Source: Celeribacter persicus (GTDB taxonomy: Bacteria > Pseudomonadota > Alphaproteobacteria > Rhodobacterales > Rhodobacteraceae). From it: 64,000 nucleotides of DNA. The stretch lies in contig NZ_QAOH01000005.1 of assembly GCF_003050785.1 (NCBI RefSeq), positions 124,001 through 188,000 on the forward strand, written 5' to 3'. This document shows positions 53,615 to 61,998 of this stretch, piece by piece. The notes beneath the pieces are model-generated. The model did not search any database and was not told the origin of the DNA. It was given only the letters and a program-made list of their open reading frames with translations. How positions within the stretch are numbered: the stretch's first letter is position 1; each line of letters starts with the position of its first letter. The position numbers and the translations under genes are program-made.

Positions 53615-54085
53615 ATGGAAAAGATCCTCATGACCCGCGCGGGCTACACCGCGCTGAACGAAGAGCTGAAAACCCTGAAATCCGTCGAGCGACCGGCGAT
53701 CATTCAGGCCATTGCCGAAGCGCGTGAGCTTGGCGATCTCTCGGAGAACGCCGAATACCATTCGGCGCGTGAGAAACAGAGCTTCATCGAAGGCCGGATC
53801 AAGGAGCTCGAAGGCATCCTGTCGCTGACCGATGTCATCGACCCGAAAACCCTGTCCGGTCCGGTGAAGTTCTCCGCCACCGTGACCATCGTCGACGAGG
53901 ACACGGATGAGGAAAAGACCTATCAGATCGTTGGCGAGCACGAAGCCGACATCGAACGCGGTCTTCTCAACATCAAATCGCCGCTCGCCCGCGCCCTGAT
54001 CGGCAAGGATGAAGGCGACAGCGTCGAAGTACGCACGCCCGGTGGCGAAAAATCCTACGAAATCCTCAAGATCGCGTATATCTGA
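53615..54085 (+). CDS. greA: Transcription elongation factor GreA
   Basis: GreA enters the RNA polymerase secondary channel and stimulates cleavage of backtracked RNA. The 156-residue protein has the N-terminal coiled-coil ([20 protein letters not shown], tip [20 protein letters not shown] with the acidic Asp and Glu) and a C-terminal FKBP-like domain ending [11 protein letters not shown] start at 53615 by family alignment; an ATG at 53603 is in frame. A strong terminator in its leader suggests attenuation. Confidence 0.96.
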   Translation: MEKILMTRAGYTALNEELKTLKSVERPAIIQAIAEARELGDLSENAEYHSAREKQSFIEGRIKELEGILSLTDVIDPKTLSGPVKFSATVTIVDEDTDEEKTYQIVGEHEADIERGLLNIKSPLARALIGKDEGDSVEVRTPGGEKSYEILKIAYI

Positions 54086-54112
54086 TTTGTAAACGCGATC
54101 GAGGAGATCCCT

Positions 54113-55117
54113 TTGGCAACCGAAGGCCCCAAAAAAGTCGAGCTGGGCGTCTACCAGCGCCCCGAGGAAGAACCGAAAATCACCGCGACGGAAATGATCG
54201 CCGCGGTGCTGTCTCTGGTATGGCTGGCGATGACCGCCGGGTATTTCATGATCGTCGGCTCCGGGTCGAGTGATTTCGATTCGATCCGTTTCGTCATGAT
54301 GCTGATCGCGATTTTCATGCCGATCGCGATGATCTGGGTCGGAGCTCTGGCCGTGCGCGCCTCCCAAACCATGCGTGAGGAAAGCCGCAGGCTTCAGGCC
54401 GCGATTTCCGCCATGCGCCAGTCCTACCTCTCCGGGCAAGGCGGTGGCACCTCGAACGCCACGGTCGAGAAGAAACTCGAAGAGATCGCCGCCGCACAAC
54501 GCAAGACCGAGTCGACACTCGCGATGTTCACCTCGATCCGCCCCGGCCAGACGCCGCCCGAGGACAAGCTGGCAATCCCCGCCCCCGCGCTGATCGAGGA
54601 ACAGGCAAGCCTTGCGCTCGGTACTCCCTCGGAAAGCCTCGCGCCGCCCCTGTCGGTCGCGGATTTCATCAAGGCGCTGAATTTCCCGGAAACCGCCGAA
54701 GACAAGGAAGGCTTCCGAGCGCTGCGGCGGGCGCTGTCGGATCGCAAGGTCAGCCAACTCATTCATGCCGCGCAGGACGTTCTGACGCTTTTGTCGCAGG
54801 ATGGGATTTACATGGACGATCTGCGCCCCGACCGTGCGAAGCCCGAGGTCTGGCGCCGCTTCGCCAAGGGTGAGCGCGGCCATTCCGTCGCCCCACTGGG
54901 CGGCGTGCGCGACCGTTCGTCGCTGGCACTGGCCTCTGCACGGATGAAACAGGATGCGATTTTCCGCGATGCCGTGCACCATTTTCTGCGCAAATTCGAC
55001 AAGACTTTCGCGGAATTCGAGCAATCCGCCACGGATGAGGAAATCGCCGCCCTCACCGACACGCGCACCGCGCGCGGCTTCATGTTGCTCGGTCGTGTGG
55101 CAGGTACTTTCGACTGA
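54113..55117 (+). CDS. Coiled-coil membrane protein of unknown function, TTG start
   Basis: This 334-residue protein has two membrane helices (IAAVLSLVWLAMTAGYFMIV and MMLIAIFMPIAMIWVGALAV), then a coiled-coil (MREESRRLQAAISAMRQ...VEKKLEEIAAAQRKTES) and a helical C-terminal domain. The start is TTG at 54113, supported by GAGGAGATCC and by the 27-base gap after greA. I do not know its function. It is likely co-transcribed with greA. It resembles unnamed conserved proteins of Rhodobacteraceae. Confidence 0.75.
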   Translation: MATEGPKKVELGVYQRPEEEPKITATEMIAAVLSLVWLAMTAGYFMIVGSGSSDFDSIRFVMMLIAIFMPIAMIWVGALAVRASQTMREESRRLQAAISAMRQSYLSGQGGGTSNATVEKKLEEIAAAQRKTESTLAMFTSIRPGQTPPEDKLAIPAPALIEEQASLALGTPSESLAPPLSVADFIKALNFPETAEDKEGFRALRRALSDRKVSQLIHAAQDVLTLLSQDGIYMDDLRPDRAKPEVWRRFAKGERGHSVAPLGGVRDRSSLALASARMKQDAIFRDAVHHFLRKFDKTFAEFEQSATDEEIAALTDTRTARGFMLLGRVAGTFD

Positions 55118-55235
55118 GCCTGGGTTGCGGCGCTGTCCGCTTCCGCATAACCCGTTCTCACAAATCGCAATTGGTCCGCGCCCCCCGATCCCTTAGGTTG
55201 GCACGGTTCGGAATTTCAAGGCCTTCACGGATCCC

Positions 55236-55952
55236 ATGTCACTCTCCCCCGCTGCCCAGCAATTTCTCAAAGGCGCCAAGGACGGGCTGCCGTTTCACAT
55301 CGTGATCTGGCCCTTCGCCGCGATCTTTGGCGCAATTGCCACACAGGCGGGGCTGAATGTGGTGGAGGTCATGGGTTTCTCGATCCTCGTCATCGCCGGT
55401 TCCGCCCAATTGGCCGCTCTGCAACTGATGACGGAGAACGCACCGACGCTGATCGTGTTGGCGACCGCTCTGGCGGTGAACCTGCGGATGGGCATGTATT
55501 CCGCCGCGATCACCCCGCATCTGGGAAAGTCCTCGCTGCTGACCCGCGCCTTCGCTGCCTACATGCTCTACGATCAACCCTATGCGCTTTCGACGATCAA
55601 ATTCGAAAAAGAGCCAAATCTGAGCCTCTCCGAGAAGCTCGGCTATTTCTTCGGTGCTGCCATCCCGATTGCCATCGCGTGGTATGCTCTGACACTTGGG
55701 GGAGCGCTTCTGGGCGAGAAAATCCCGACCGACATCGGCGTCGATTTCGCTGTGCCGGTGACCTTCCTTGCCTTGGTGGCCCCGATGCTCAAGACACCGG
55801 CGCATCTCGCTTCGGCATTGACCTCGGGGGTGTTGGTACTTGTTCTCGGCTTCATGCCTTATGGCAGCGGGCTTCTGATCGCCGCGGCCGCCGCCTTGGT
55901 GGTGGGTGCGCAGGTCGAGATTTGGATGGAAAAGAGAAAGGCCGCGACATGA
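55236..55952 (+). CDS. azlC: Branched-chain amino acid exporter large subunit AzlC
   Basis: AzlC and AzlD form a two-protein exporter of branched-chain amino acids and analogues. The 238-residue protein has the AzlC start GAKDGLPFHIVIWPFAAIFGAI and the conserved SAQLAALQLMTENAP and VNLRMGMYSAAITPHL stretches, with several membrane helices. The azlD start overlaps its stop by 4 bases. It stands alone with azlD after a 118-base promoter region. Confidence 0.9.
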   Translation: MSLSPAAQQFLKGAKDGLPFHIVIWPFAAIFGAIATQAGLNVVEVMGFSILVIAGSAQLAALQLMTENAPTLIVLATALAVNLRMGMYSAAITPHLGKSSLLTRAFAAYMLYDQPYALSTIKFEKEPNLSLSEKLGYFFGAAIPIAIAWYALTLGGALLGEKIPTDIGVDFAVPVTFLALVAPMLKTPAHLASALTSGVLVLVLGFMPYGSGLLIAAAAALVVGAQVEIWMEKRKAAT

Positions 55953-56272
55953 TCGAAGCGAGCACGACGCAAATCTGGATCATCATCGTCGGAATGGCCA
56001 TCGGCACTTTCCTGATCCGCTTTTCCTTTCTCGGCCTCGTGGGCGACCGTCCTCTGCCCGCATGGCTGTTGCGCCTGTTGCGCTACACGCCGGTCGCCGT
56101 ACTGCCCGCCGTGGTCGCGCCGATGCTTTTGGGGACCAAGGCTGACACGGACCCGCTACGCCTGTTCTGTGCCGCCGCGACGATTCTGGTCGGTATCTGG
56201 ACGAAAAACGTGCTCTGGGCGATCATCACCGGGCTTGGCCTGTTCTTTGGACTTGGCGCTGTGATCGGATAA
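55949..56272 (+). CDS. azlD: Branched-chain amino acid exporter small subunit AzlD
   Basis: This 107-residue protein has four membrane helices and the AzlD pattern (IIIVGMAIGTFLIRFSFLGL, RYTPVAVLPAVVAPML). The ATG at 55949 overlaps the azlC stop (ATGA), so the two are coupled. It ends 13 bases before the convergent lipoprotein gene. Confidence 0.88.
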   Translation: MIEASTTQIWIIIVGMAIGTFLIRFSFLGLVGDRPLPAWLLRLLRYTPVAVLPAVVAPMLLGTKADTDPLRLFCAAATILVGIWTKNVLWAIITGLGLFFGLGAVIG

Positions 56273-56284
56273 ACGCCACGTCCC

Positions 56285-56929
56285 TCAGGAACTCCCGCTG
56301 GAACTCCCGCTGTGGTGCAGCAAAAGAGGCGGTGCCTGAACAAGTTGGCCGTTTTCATCGGGGCTGTCATCGTAGATGACTTTTTCCGTCACCCCGGGCA
56401 GTTCCCCGAACCATTGCATGAGCTTTTTCGGTGACATGGTTTGCGGCGCTGTTTCGAATCCCGGCAATTCCACCAGAATGTCCGACACGCTCTTTGCACA
56501 CATCGCTTTCGGCACGGCACCATAGGCCTGCACCTTGGCAAGCGCCAATGTGGCGACTTCCGGGCTGACCGTGATCGTCTGTTCCACCACGCGCCAGGTG
56601 ATGCGCGCGTGATAGTCGATATAGAAATCCACCGCCGGATCGGACATGCCGTAATGCACATCGTTCCGCTCCGGCAAATGCGGGTGATAGAACGTTCCCG
56701 CCGGATCGAAAATCACCCGCTCGGACGGTGCATTGACCAGCAGGGAGCTATGCCCGCCACTGCCCGAGCGGTTGTTGATCACAGTGAAAAGCGTGAGCTG
56801 ATAAGGCGCGCCATGCACGTAATGGGACCGCGCCACCTCGGCGTCCGACGCCCATTTCGGTTCGGCCGCACCACAGGCGGTCAGCACAAGAAGGGACAGG
56901 AGCCCGACGGCTCGATACAGAAACGACAC
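56285..56929 (-). CDS. Lipoprotein of unknown function
   Basis: This 214-residue protein has a lipoprotein signal with lipobox LTAC (Cys19). The mature part holds the conserved-looking stretches HYVHGAPYQLTLFTVINNRSG, VNAPSERVIFDPAGTFYHPH and VHYGMSDPAVDFYIDYHARI. These suggest a protein-fold resembling DUF4105/peptidase-like lipoproteins, but I cannot assign it. The end is Ser-rich (HHSGSSSGSS). It looks like a conserved Rhodobacteraceae envelope protein. Convergent with azlD. Confidence 0.8.
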   Translation of the reverse strand: MSFLYRAVGLLSLLVLTACGAAEPKWASDAEVARSHYVHGAPYQLTLFTVINNRSGSGGHSSLLVNAPSERVIFDPAGTFYHPHLPERNDVHYGMSDPAVDFYIDYHARITWRVVEQTITVSPEVATLALAKVQAYGAVPKAMCAKSVSDILVELPGFETAPQTMSPKKLMQWFGELPGVTEKVIYDDSPDENGQLVQAPPLLLHHSGSSSGSS

Positions 56930-56966
56930 GTTTGAGGCTCCGGCCCTTGTTCCACGCTTACAGGTG

Positions 56967-57101
56967 TTAACTATTGAATACCGCGAGGATAATCAAAACA
57001 AAAACGGTCGCCCCCGCAACCCAGGTGGCCCATTTCACAAAACCTTCAAAGGTTTTCTCCTGAACGGAAATATCCATTTCGCCGTGCTTGTGTTCCGACA
57101 T
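56967..57101 (-). CDS. Aa3-type cytochrome c oxidase subunit IV
   Basis: This 44-residue single-helix protein reads MSEHKHGEMDISVQEKTFEG then a membrane helix (WVAGATVFVLIILAVFNS). This matches the small bacterial aa3 subunit IV family, which packs beside subunits I-III. The ATG at 57101 follows GGGAGGACC. The other oxidase genes are not in this window, so it lies apart from them. Confidence 0.87.
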   Translation of the reverse strand: MSEHKHGEMDISVQEKTFEGFVKWATWVAGATVFVLIILAVFNS

Positions 57102-57156
57102 TGTGCGGTCCTCCCTTATGTCTTTCTGTCAGACCTAGACGATTCAGCGCTTTCTG

Positions 57157-57636
57157 TCACCTCTCCCCGCTCAGGTCCTGTTCCAGATCAGCCGCCAGAC
57201 GGAAACCGATCCGCGCAGGCGTCGCATCCTCCGTCTGTTTCGGCATGGCCTGCAGCATCACGTTGAGTTGGGTCACATGCTGGATAAGCTGGGTCTTGGT
57301 GCCCTCTTCATCCATGCCGTAGAAGGTGACGATATCCGGATCGAAAAAGCCGATCCCCTCGATCCGAAGCACACCGGTGTCGGAGCCCGCGAAGCCCATG
57401 GCAATCTCGTGTTCGCTGTCGAGCTGTTCCTCGAAATTCTGGATATATAGGATCAGCCGCTCATAGGCCCATTCTGCGGGGCTTTTCTCCTCAAGAGGTT
57501 TGCGCGCGACCGCTTCGGGCAAGGGTTTCTGTTCGGCGGTACAGGCATCGGGGTCGGCATGGGCGACACGGGCCTGCGGCAGGGCGGCCTCTTCATGCGC
57601 CTCGGCGGTGGTGCGGATATGATCCCCCTGGGACAT
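57157..57636 (-). CDS. DUF6173 family protein
   Basis: This 159-residue protein is a DUF6173-type Rhodobacteraceae protein. The conserved core is SPAEWAYERLILYIQNFEEQ, LDSEHEIAMGFAGSDTGVLR and IEGIGFFDPDIVTFYGMDEE, with a poly-charged N-terminal third. The function is unknown. Start choice: ATG at 57636 has AGGAGA at ideal spacing, but the ATG at 57642 gives a 4-base overlap with the MBL gene. The difference is two residues. Confidence 0.8.
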   Translation of the reverse strand: MSQGDHIRTTAEAHEEAALPQARVAHADPDACTAEQKPLPEAVARKPLEEKSPAEWAYERLILYIQNFEEQLDSEHEIAMGFAGSDTGVLRIEGIGFFDPDIVTFYGMDEEGTKTQLIQHVTQLNVMLQAMPKQTEDATPARIGFRLAADLEQDLSGER

Positions 57637-57638
57637 AC

Positions 57639-58670
57639 TCATTCTCCTGTTTGCCACAGGATCGCACCATCCTCCCTCTCTCGTCCAGTGATAAGACCGC
57701 GCCGTTCGAGATGACGACAATGCGCCATGGCCTCGACCATGGCGAGCCCGTATTCGCCCTCCTGAATCGGCCGTTTGAACAACACATCAAAGCACTCGCA
57801 AGCGGTGCGCGGCTCATGCAGCGCTTCGCGCAGACGCTCAAGGGCGTGGCGGTGATTGTCGATGAGGTGCCGCAAACGCGCGGGCAGGCCGGTATAGGGC
57901 AGTTTATGTCCGGTCAGAACCAAATGGCTCTCAAGCGCATGGGGTACGAATTTCTCGCAGGACCGAAGCCAGTCCCCCACCGGGTCGGCCAGAGGTTCGG
58001 TCGCGGAGACGCCGAGATTAGGAGAGATCGAACCCAAGAGCTGATCGCCACCAATGAGCAATTCGCCATCCCCCGACCAGAAGGTCGCGTGTTCCGGCGC
58101 ATGGCCATCGCCTGTTCGAACGGTCCAAAGCCGCCCGCCGATCCCAATCTCCTGCCCGTCGACAAGTCGCGTATAGCCAAGCGGCAAAGGGCTGACCGCA
58201 TCGGCGGTGTTGAACGGGCGCTCGGTGAGACGTTTCTCGTAAATTTCCGGCGCCATCCCGCAGGAGCGCCAGAAGGCAAGCATTTCCGGCGTCGGCTCGT
58301 CCTGCAGATCGAGCTGCAACATCCGCGCCATCAGGTAAGAGGTCCGCGTGGTCACAAGCTCCGCGCCATGCTCCGTCACGAACCATCCGGCAAGGCCGAT
58401 ATGGTCGAGGTGGTGGTGCGTGACGATCACCCGCCGGATCGGCTTGCCGGACAAAGGCCCGTCAATCAAAGCCTGCCACAGCCCGCGGGATTTGCGTGTG
58501 TCCACGCCGGTGTCGACAATGGTCCAACCATCCCCCTCGTCAAACGCATAAACATTCACATGCGCCAGCGGCACGGGCAAAGGCATCCGGGACCAGAGCA
58601 CGCCTTCGGCAATCTCGATCACACCCCCGATCTCGGGGGGGGCAAAGGGCGTGCGGATCGGAGCAGTCAT
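57639..58670 (-). CDS. MBL-fold metallo-hydrolase
   Basis: This 343-residue metallo-beta-lactamase-fold hydrolase has metal motif HHHLDH (THHHLDHIGLAGW), GHAPEH and GGDQLL with the bridging Asp, and a C-terminal winged-helix extension typical of the glyoxalase II-like/RNase-like clade. Thioesters are common substrates. It lies 14 bases from the acyl-CoA dehydrogenase on the same strand, so it may act on an acyl-CoA or thioester product, which is an inference. Confidence 0.88.
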   Translation of the reverse strand: MTAPIRTPFAPPEIGGVIEIAEGVLWSRMPLPVPLAHVNVYAFDEGDGWTIVDTGVDTRKSRGLWQALIDGPLSGKPIRRVIVTHHHLDHIGLAGWFVTEHGAELVTTRTSYLMARMLQLDLQDEPTPEMLAFWRSCGMAPEIYEKRLTERPFNTADAVSPLPLGYTRLVDGQEIGIGGRLWTVRTGDGHAPEHATFWSGDGELLIGGDQLLGSISPNLGVSATEPLADPVGDWLRSCEKFVPHALESHLVLTGHKLPYTGLPARLRHLIDNHRHALERLREALHEPRTACECFDVLFKRPIQEGEYGLAMVEAMAHCRHLERRGLITGREREDGAILWQTGE

Positions 58671-58683
58671 AAAATACTCACCA

Positions 58684-60393
58684 TCAGGCGGAAAGGTCCT
58701 CTGGGCTCAATGCGTAAATATCACCGGCCCCGAGACGCGCCTGCGCCAGCAAAGCCGTATGTTCGGGCAGCATACGGTTGATGTAGAAAGCTGCAAGCCG
58801 CGAACGCGGCCCCTCGCCCCCTTCGGAAATCGCCGCCTTGAGATGGTAGTAACCTCCCAACACGCGCGCAAAGGCCCGCAGAAAGGGCACAGCACCGGCG
58901 AAGCGATCGTTCATCGACAGCGCCAGCATCGCCTCCATGCCTTCGCGCAGGGTTTCGGCGGCATTCCAGACGGCTTTGGCCCGGTTCGGCAGGGTCGCGC
59001 GAGCGGCCTCGGCAAAGGTTTCGATCTCATCGAGAATGGCAAACCCGGCTTCGCCTCCGTCCATCAGCTTGCGCCCGACGAGGTCCATCGCCTGAATGCC
59101 GTTGGTGCCCTCGTAGATCGAGGTGATCCGGGCATCGCGGGCATACTGCGCCGCACCCGTCTCCTCGATATAGCCCATGCCGCCATGCACCTGCACACCG
59201 AGTTGGGCGACTTCGTGCCCGATGTCGGTCGAGAACGCCTTGGCAATCGGAATAAGAAACGCGCCGCGCGCCTGTTGCTCCGGATCCGTCCGGCCAAGAT
59301 CGAGCGCCACACCGCAAGCAAGCGCAATCGCCCGCGCGGTAAAGGTATCGGCCCGCATATGCGCCAGCATCCGGCGCACATCGGCATGGTCGATGATCCC
59401 GGCCCCGTCGCGGCCCAGCGGCGATTTGCCCTGTACACGATCCTCGGCATAAGCCAGCGCCTTTTGCGTCGCCGCCTCGGCCACGCCCACGCCCTGAACA
59501 CCAACGCCGAGGCGCGCGTTGTTCATCATGGTGAACATGCATTTCATACCCTCGTGCTCTTCACCGACAAGCCAGCCGGTCGCACCGTCATATTCCATGA
59601 CACAGGTCGGAGAGCCATGAATGCCCAGCTTGTGCTCAAGGCTCACAACCTTGAGGCTGTTACGCTGGCCGGGATTGCCCTCTGCATCCGGGAGGAATTT
59701 CGGCACCATGAAAAGCGAAATGCCTTTCGTACCCGGCACCCCGTCGGGCAACCGGGCAAGCACGAGGTGGCACACGTTATCGGAGAAATCGTTATCGCCC
59801 CAGGTGATGAAAATCTTCTGACCGGAAATCGCATAAGTGCCATCGCCATTGCGCTCCGCCCTGGTGCGCAACGCCCCCACGTCCGAACCCGCCCCCGGCT
59901 CTGTCAGGTTCATCGTGCCGGTCCATTCGCCGGAGATGAGTTTCGGAATATAAAGCTCTTTGATCCCATCAGAAGCGTGATGTTCCAGCGCCTCGATCTG
60001 CCCCTGTGTCATCAACGGCTGCAACGACAGGGACAGGCAAGCCCCGGACATCATCTCGTTGACCGCCGTCGCCACGGTAAGCGGAAGACCCATGCCGCCA
60101 TTTTCAGGCTGCGCCAGCATGCCAACCCAGCCGCCCTCGGCCACCTGCCCGAGCGCCTCGGCAAAGCCCGGAGAGGTCTTGACCACACCGTCCACCAGTT
60201 TCGCAGGCGCCAGATCGCCACCACGATCCAGCGGCGCGATCACATCGCTTGCGAGCTTGCCGGCCTCTTCGAGAATCGCCGTAACCGTATCCGCATCCAC
60301 CTCGTCAAACGCGGCGCTGTCGAGCACTGCCGAAAAATCGACGATCTGATCGAGAATGAACTGATAATCCGAAACCGGGGCGCGATAGGTCAT
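58684..60393 (-). CDS. Acyl-CoA dehydrogenase, DmdC-like long form
   Basis: This 569-residue FAD enzyme oxidises acyl-CoA to enoyl-CoA and passes electrons to ETF. It has a TGTMNLTEPGAGSDVGALRT flavin motif, the catalytic Glu in SIYEGTNGIQ, and the long C-terminal extension (about 450-569). That extra domain and length match the family that includes DmdC (3-methylmercaptopropionyl-CoA dehydrogenase) as well as long-chain enzymes. Substrate cannot be fixed from sequence alone. It is in an operon with the MBL-fold and DUF6173 genes. Confidence 0.9.
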   Translation of the reverse strand: MTYRAPVSDYQFILDQIVDFSAVLDSAAFDEVDADTVTAILEEAGKLASDVIAPLDRGGDLAPAKLVDGVVKTSPGFAEALGQVAEGGWVGMLAQPENGGMGLPLTVATAVNEMMSGACLSLSLQPLMTQGQIEALEHHASDGIKELYIPKLISGEWTGTMNLTEPGAGSDVGALRTRAERNGDGTYAISGQKIFITWGDNDFSDNVCHLVLARLPDGVPGTKGISLFMVPKFLPDAEGNPGQRNSLKVVSLEHKLGIHGSPTCVMEYDGATGWLVGEEHEGMKCMFTMMNNARLGVGVQGVGVAEAATQKALAYAEDRVQGKSPLGRDGAGIIDHADVRRMLAHMRADTFTARAIALACGVALDLGRTDPEQQARGAFLIPIAKAFSTDIGHEVAQLGVQVHGGMGYIEETGAAQYARDARITSIYEGTNGIQAMDLVGRKLMDGGEAGFAILDEIETFAEAARATLPNRAKAVWNAAETLREGMEAMLALSMNDRFAGAVPFLRAFARVLGGYYHLKAAISEGGEGPRSRLAAFYINRMLPEHTALLAQARLGAGDIYALSPEDLSA

Positions 60394-60480
60394 GGCTGTC
60401 TCCTCCTCAGGCGCAGACGGTCCTGCTAGTTGGCCCTCAGAGTAACGAAGCCGGATCGACGGCCCAACCCGAACGCTGCG

Positions 60481-61050
60481 TCACGCCCGCCCGGCATCCG
60501 CCGACAAAAGCGCGGGACTGATCCCCATGGACAAAAGCGCGGCCTGCCACTTGCGGGTGTCCGGCGTCTCGAACACGATCTCCGGTGTCGCATCGCAACT
60601 GAGCCAGCCGTTCTGCCCGATCTCGCCCTCAAGCTGCCCTGGCCCCCAACCGGCATAGCCAAGGCACAAAAGACGCTCCCTCGGTCCACCGCCTTGGGCC
60701 ATATCGCGCAGAATGTCGCGCGAGGCGGTCATGGCATAACCGGACCCAACGTCCATCGAAGCGTGATCGGCGTCGTAATCCGTGCTGTGCAGCACGAATC
60801 CCCGCCCAACCTCGACGGGTCCGCCAAAATGCACCGGCAAGGGCCGCATGTCCGGCGTGGGGCGGATTTCGAGCTGGGAAAACACGTCGGAGACGGAGAT
60901 GTCCTGTGACACCTTGTTGATCATCAGCCCCATCGCACCGTCATCGGAATGAGCACACATGAATACCACTGCGCCGTTGAAACGCGGATCGCCAATGCCC
61001 GGCATCGCGATGAGAAGTTTTCCGGTGAGGTCAGACGATTGAGCTTCCAT
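60481..61050 (-). CDS. YqgE/AlgH family protein
   Basis: This 189-residue protein is of the YqgE/AlgH family (LTGKLLIAMPGIGDPRFNGA, GLMINKVSQD and VHFGGPVEVGRGFVLHST). The fold is known but the biochemical role is unclear, and the old link to alginate regulation is weak. It is single here, divergent from the DsbD-like gene. Confidence 0.93.
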   Translation of the reverse strand: MEAQSSDLTGKLLIAMPGIGDPRFNGAVVFMCAHSDDGAMGLMINKVSQDISVSDVFSQLEIRPTPDMRPLPVHFGGPVEVGRGFVLHSTDYDADHASMDVGSGYAMTASRDILRDMAQGGGPRERLLCLGYAGWGPGQLEGEIGQNGWLSCDATPEIVFETPDTRKWQAALLSMGISPALLSADAGRA

Positions 61051-61202
61051 ATCCCCACCTCATCGCATGACGCGCCGGGGTGCAAGGCTTCGCGATGGAA
61101 AAGACATAATTTCGCGTTTCCGGGGCAACACAGGTCCGCGATCACGCGTGGATCGTCCAAATGTGAGTTTGCGGAACGCATTTGCCTACCTATATCGGGC
61201 AC

Positions 61203-61997
61203 ATGATCCGATCTCTTGCGCCCCTTGCCTCCACCCTGTTTCTTGGCCTCGCCCTGCCTGCCTTTGCGCAGGACCCTGCCGAGATGGCCAAAATCGACAT
61301 CCTGCCCGGCTGGCAGATGGAGAACGGTCATCGCATGGCCGCGATCCGGGTACAGCTTGCGCCAGGCTGGCACACCTATTGGCGCACGCCCGGAGAAACC
61401 GGCATTCCGCCCACGTTCGAGTTGAGCGGGTCGGACAATCTTGCCCGGATGGATCTGCACTGGCCGGTGCCGGAACTCTTTTCGGAAAACGGCCTGTGGT
61501 ATCTGGGCTACGAACATGAACTGATCCTGCCCATCGAACTGATCCCCGAGAAGGATGGTGACATTCGCCTGTCTGGCACGATGGATCTTGGCGTGTGCAA
61601 GGACATCTGCATGCCGCTCCGGGCCACGCTCAATGCGACGCTCACGCCCGATGGAGCGGGTGGCGCGCAGACGGAGATCAGGAACGCTCTCGCCGATCAA
61701 CCCAAACGCATCATCAACGCCACCTGCAAGGCCGCGCCGATCTCGGACGGGATGCGGGTTTCCGTCGATATGTCCGTGCCGGAGCTTGGCCCCTATGAGG
61801 TGGCGGTGATCGAACACCCCGACCGCTCCGTCTGGATTTCCGAAGCGGCTGTCGAGCGTGCAGGCGGTAAGATCAAGGTGGAGAGCGATCTCGTGCCCTC
61901 GGATGCGCAGCCCTTCTTTATCGACCGCTCACAACTGACCATCACCGTGATCGGCAACGGCACAGCCTATGAGGCGCAGGGCTGCTCCGGCAACTGA
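61203..61997 (+). CDS. DsbD N-terminal domain-like exported protein
   Basis: This 264-residue protein has a signal peptide (MIRSLAPLASTLFLGLALPAFA) and the DsbD alpha-type immunoglobulin fold seen at the N-terminus of protein-disulfide reductases (GWHTYWRTPGETGIPPTFEL, WPVPELFSENGLWYLGYEHE). The redox pair is in VCKDICMP. There is no membrane or thioredoxin part, so it is a stand-alone periplasmic domain. Partner and role are unknown. The ATG at 61203 is preferred over a TTG at 61182 because of the signal peptide. It is convergent with the RND pump. Confidence 0.87.
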   Translation: MIRSLAPLASTLFLGLALPAFAQDPAEMAKIDILPGWQMENGHRMAAIRVQLAPGWHTYWRTPGETGIPPTFELSGSDNLARMDLHWPVPELFSENGLWYLGYEHELILPIELIPEKDGDIRLSGTMDLGVCKDICMPLRATLNATLTPDGAGGAQTEIRNALADQPKRIINATCKAAPISDGMRVSVDMSVPELGPYEVAVIEHPDRSVWISEAAVERAGGKIKVESDLVPSDAQPFFIDRSQLTITVIGNGTAYEAQGCSGN

Positions 61998-61998
61998 G

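Noticed and set aside
53246-55024. A 592-codon open frame on the minus strand
   Set aside because: It is antisense to greA and the coiled-coil protein, both with clear starts and family or membrane features.
58651-60429. A 592-codon open frame on the plus strand
   Set aside because: It is antisense to the acyl-CoA dehydrogenase gene and lacks any motif.
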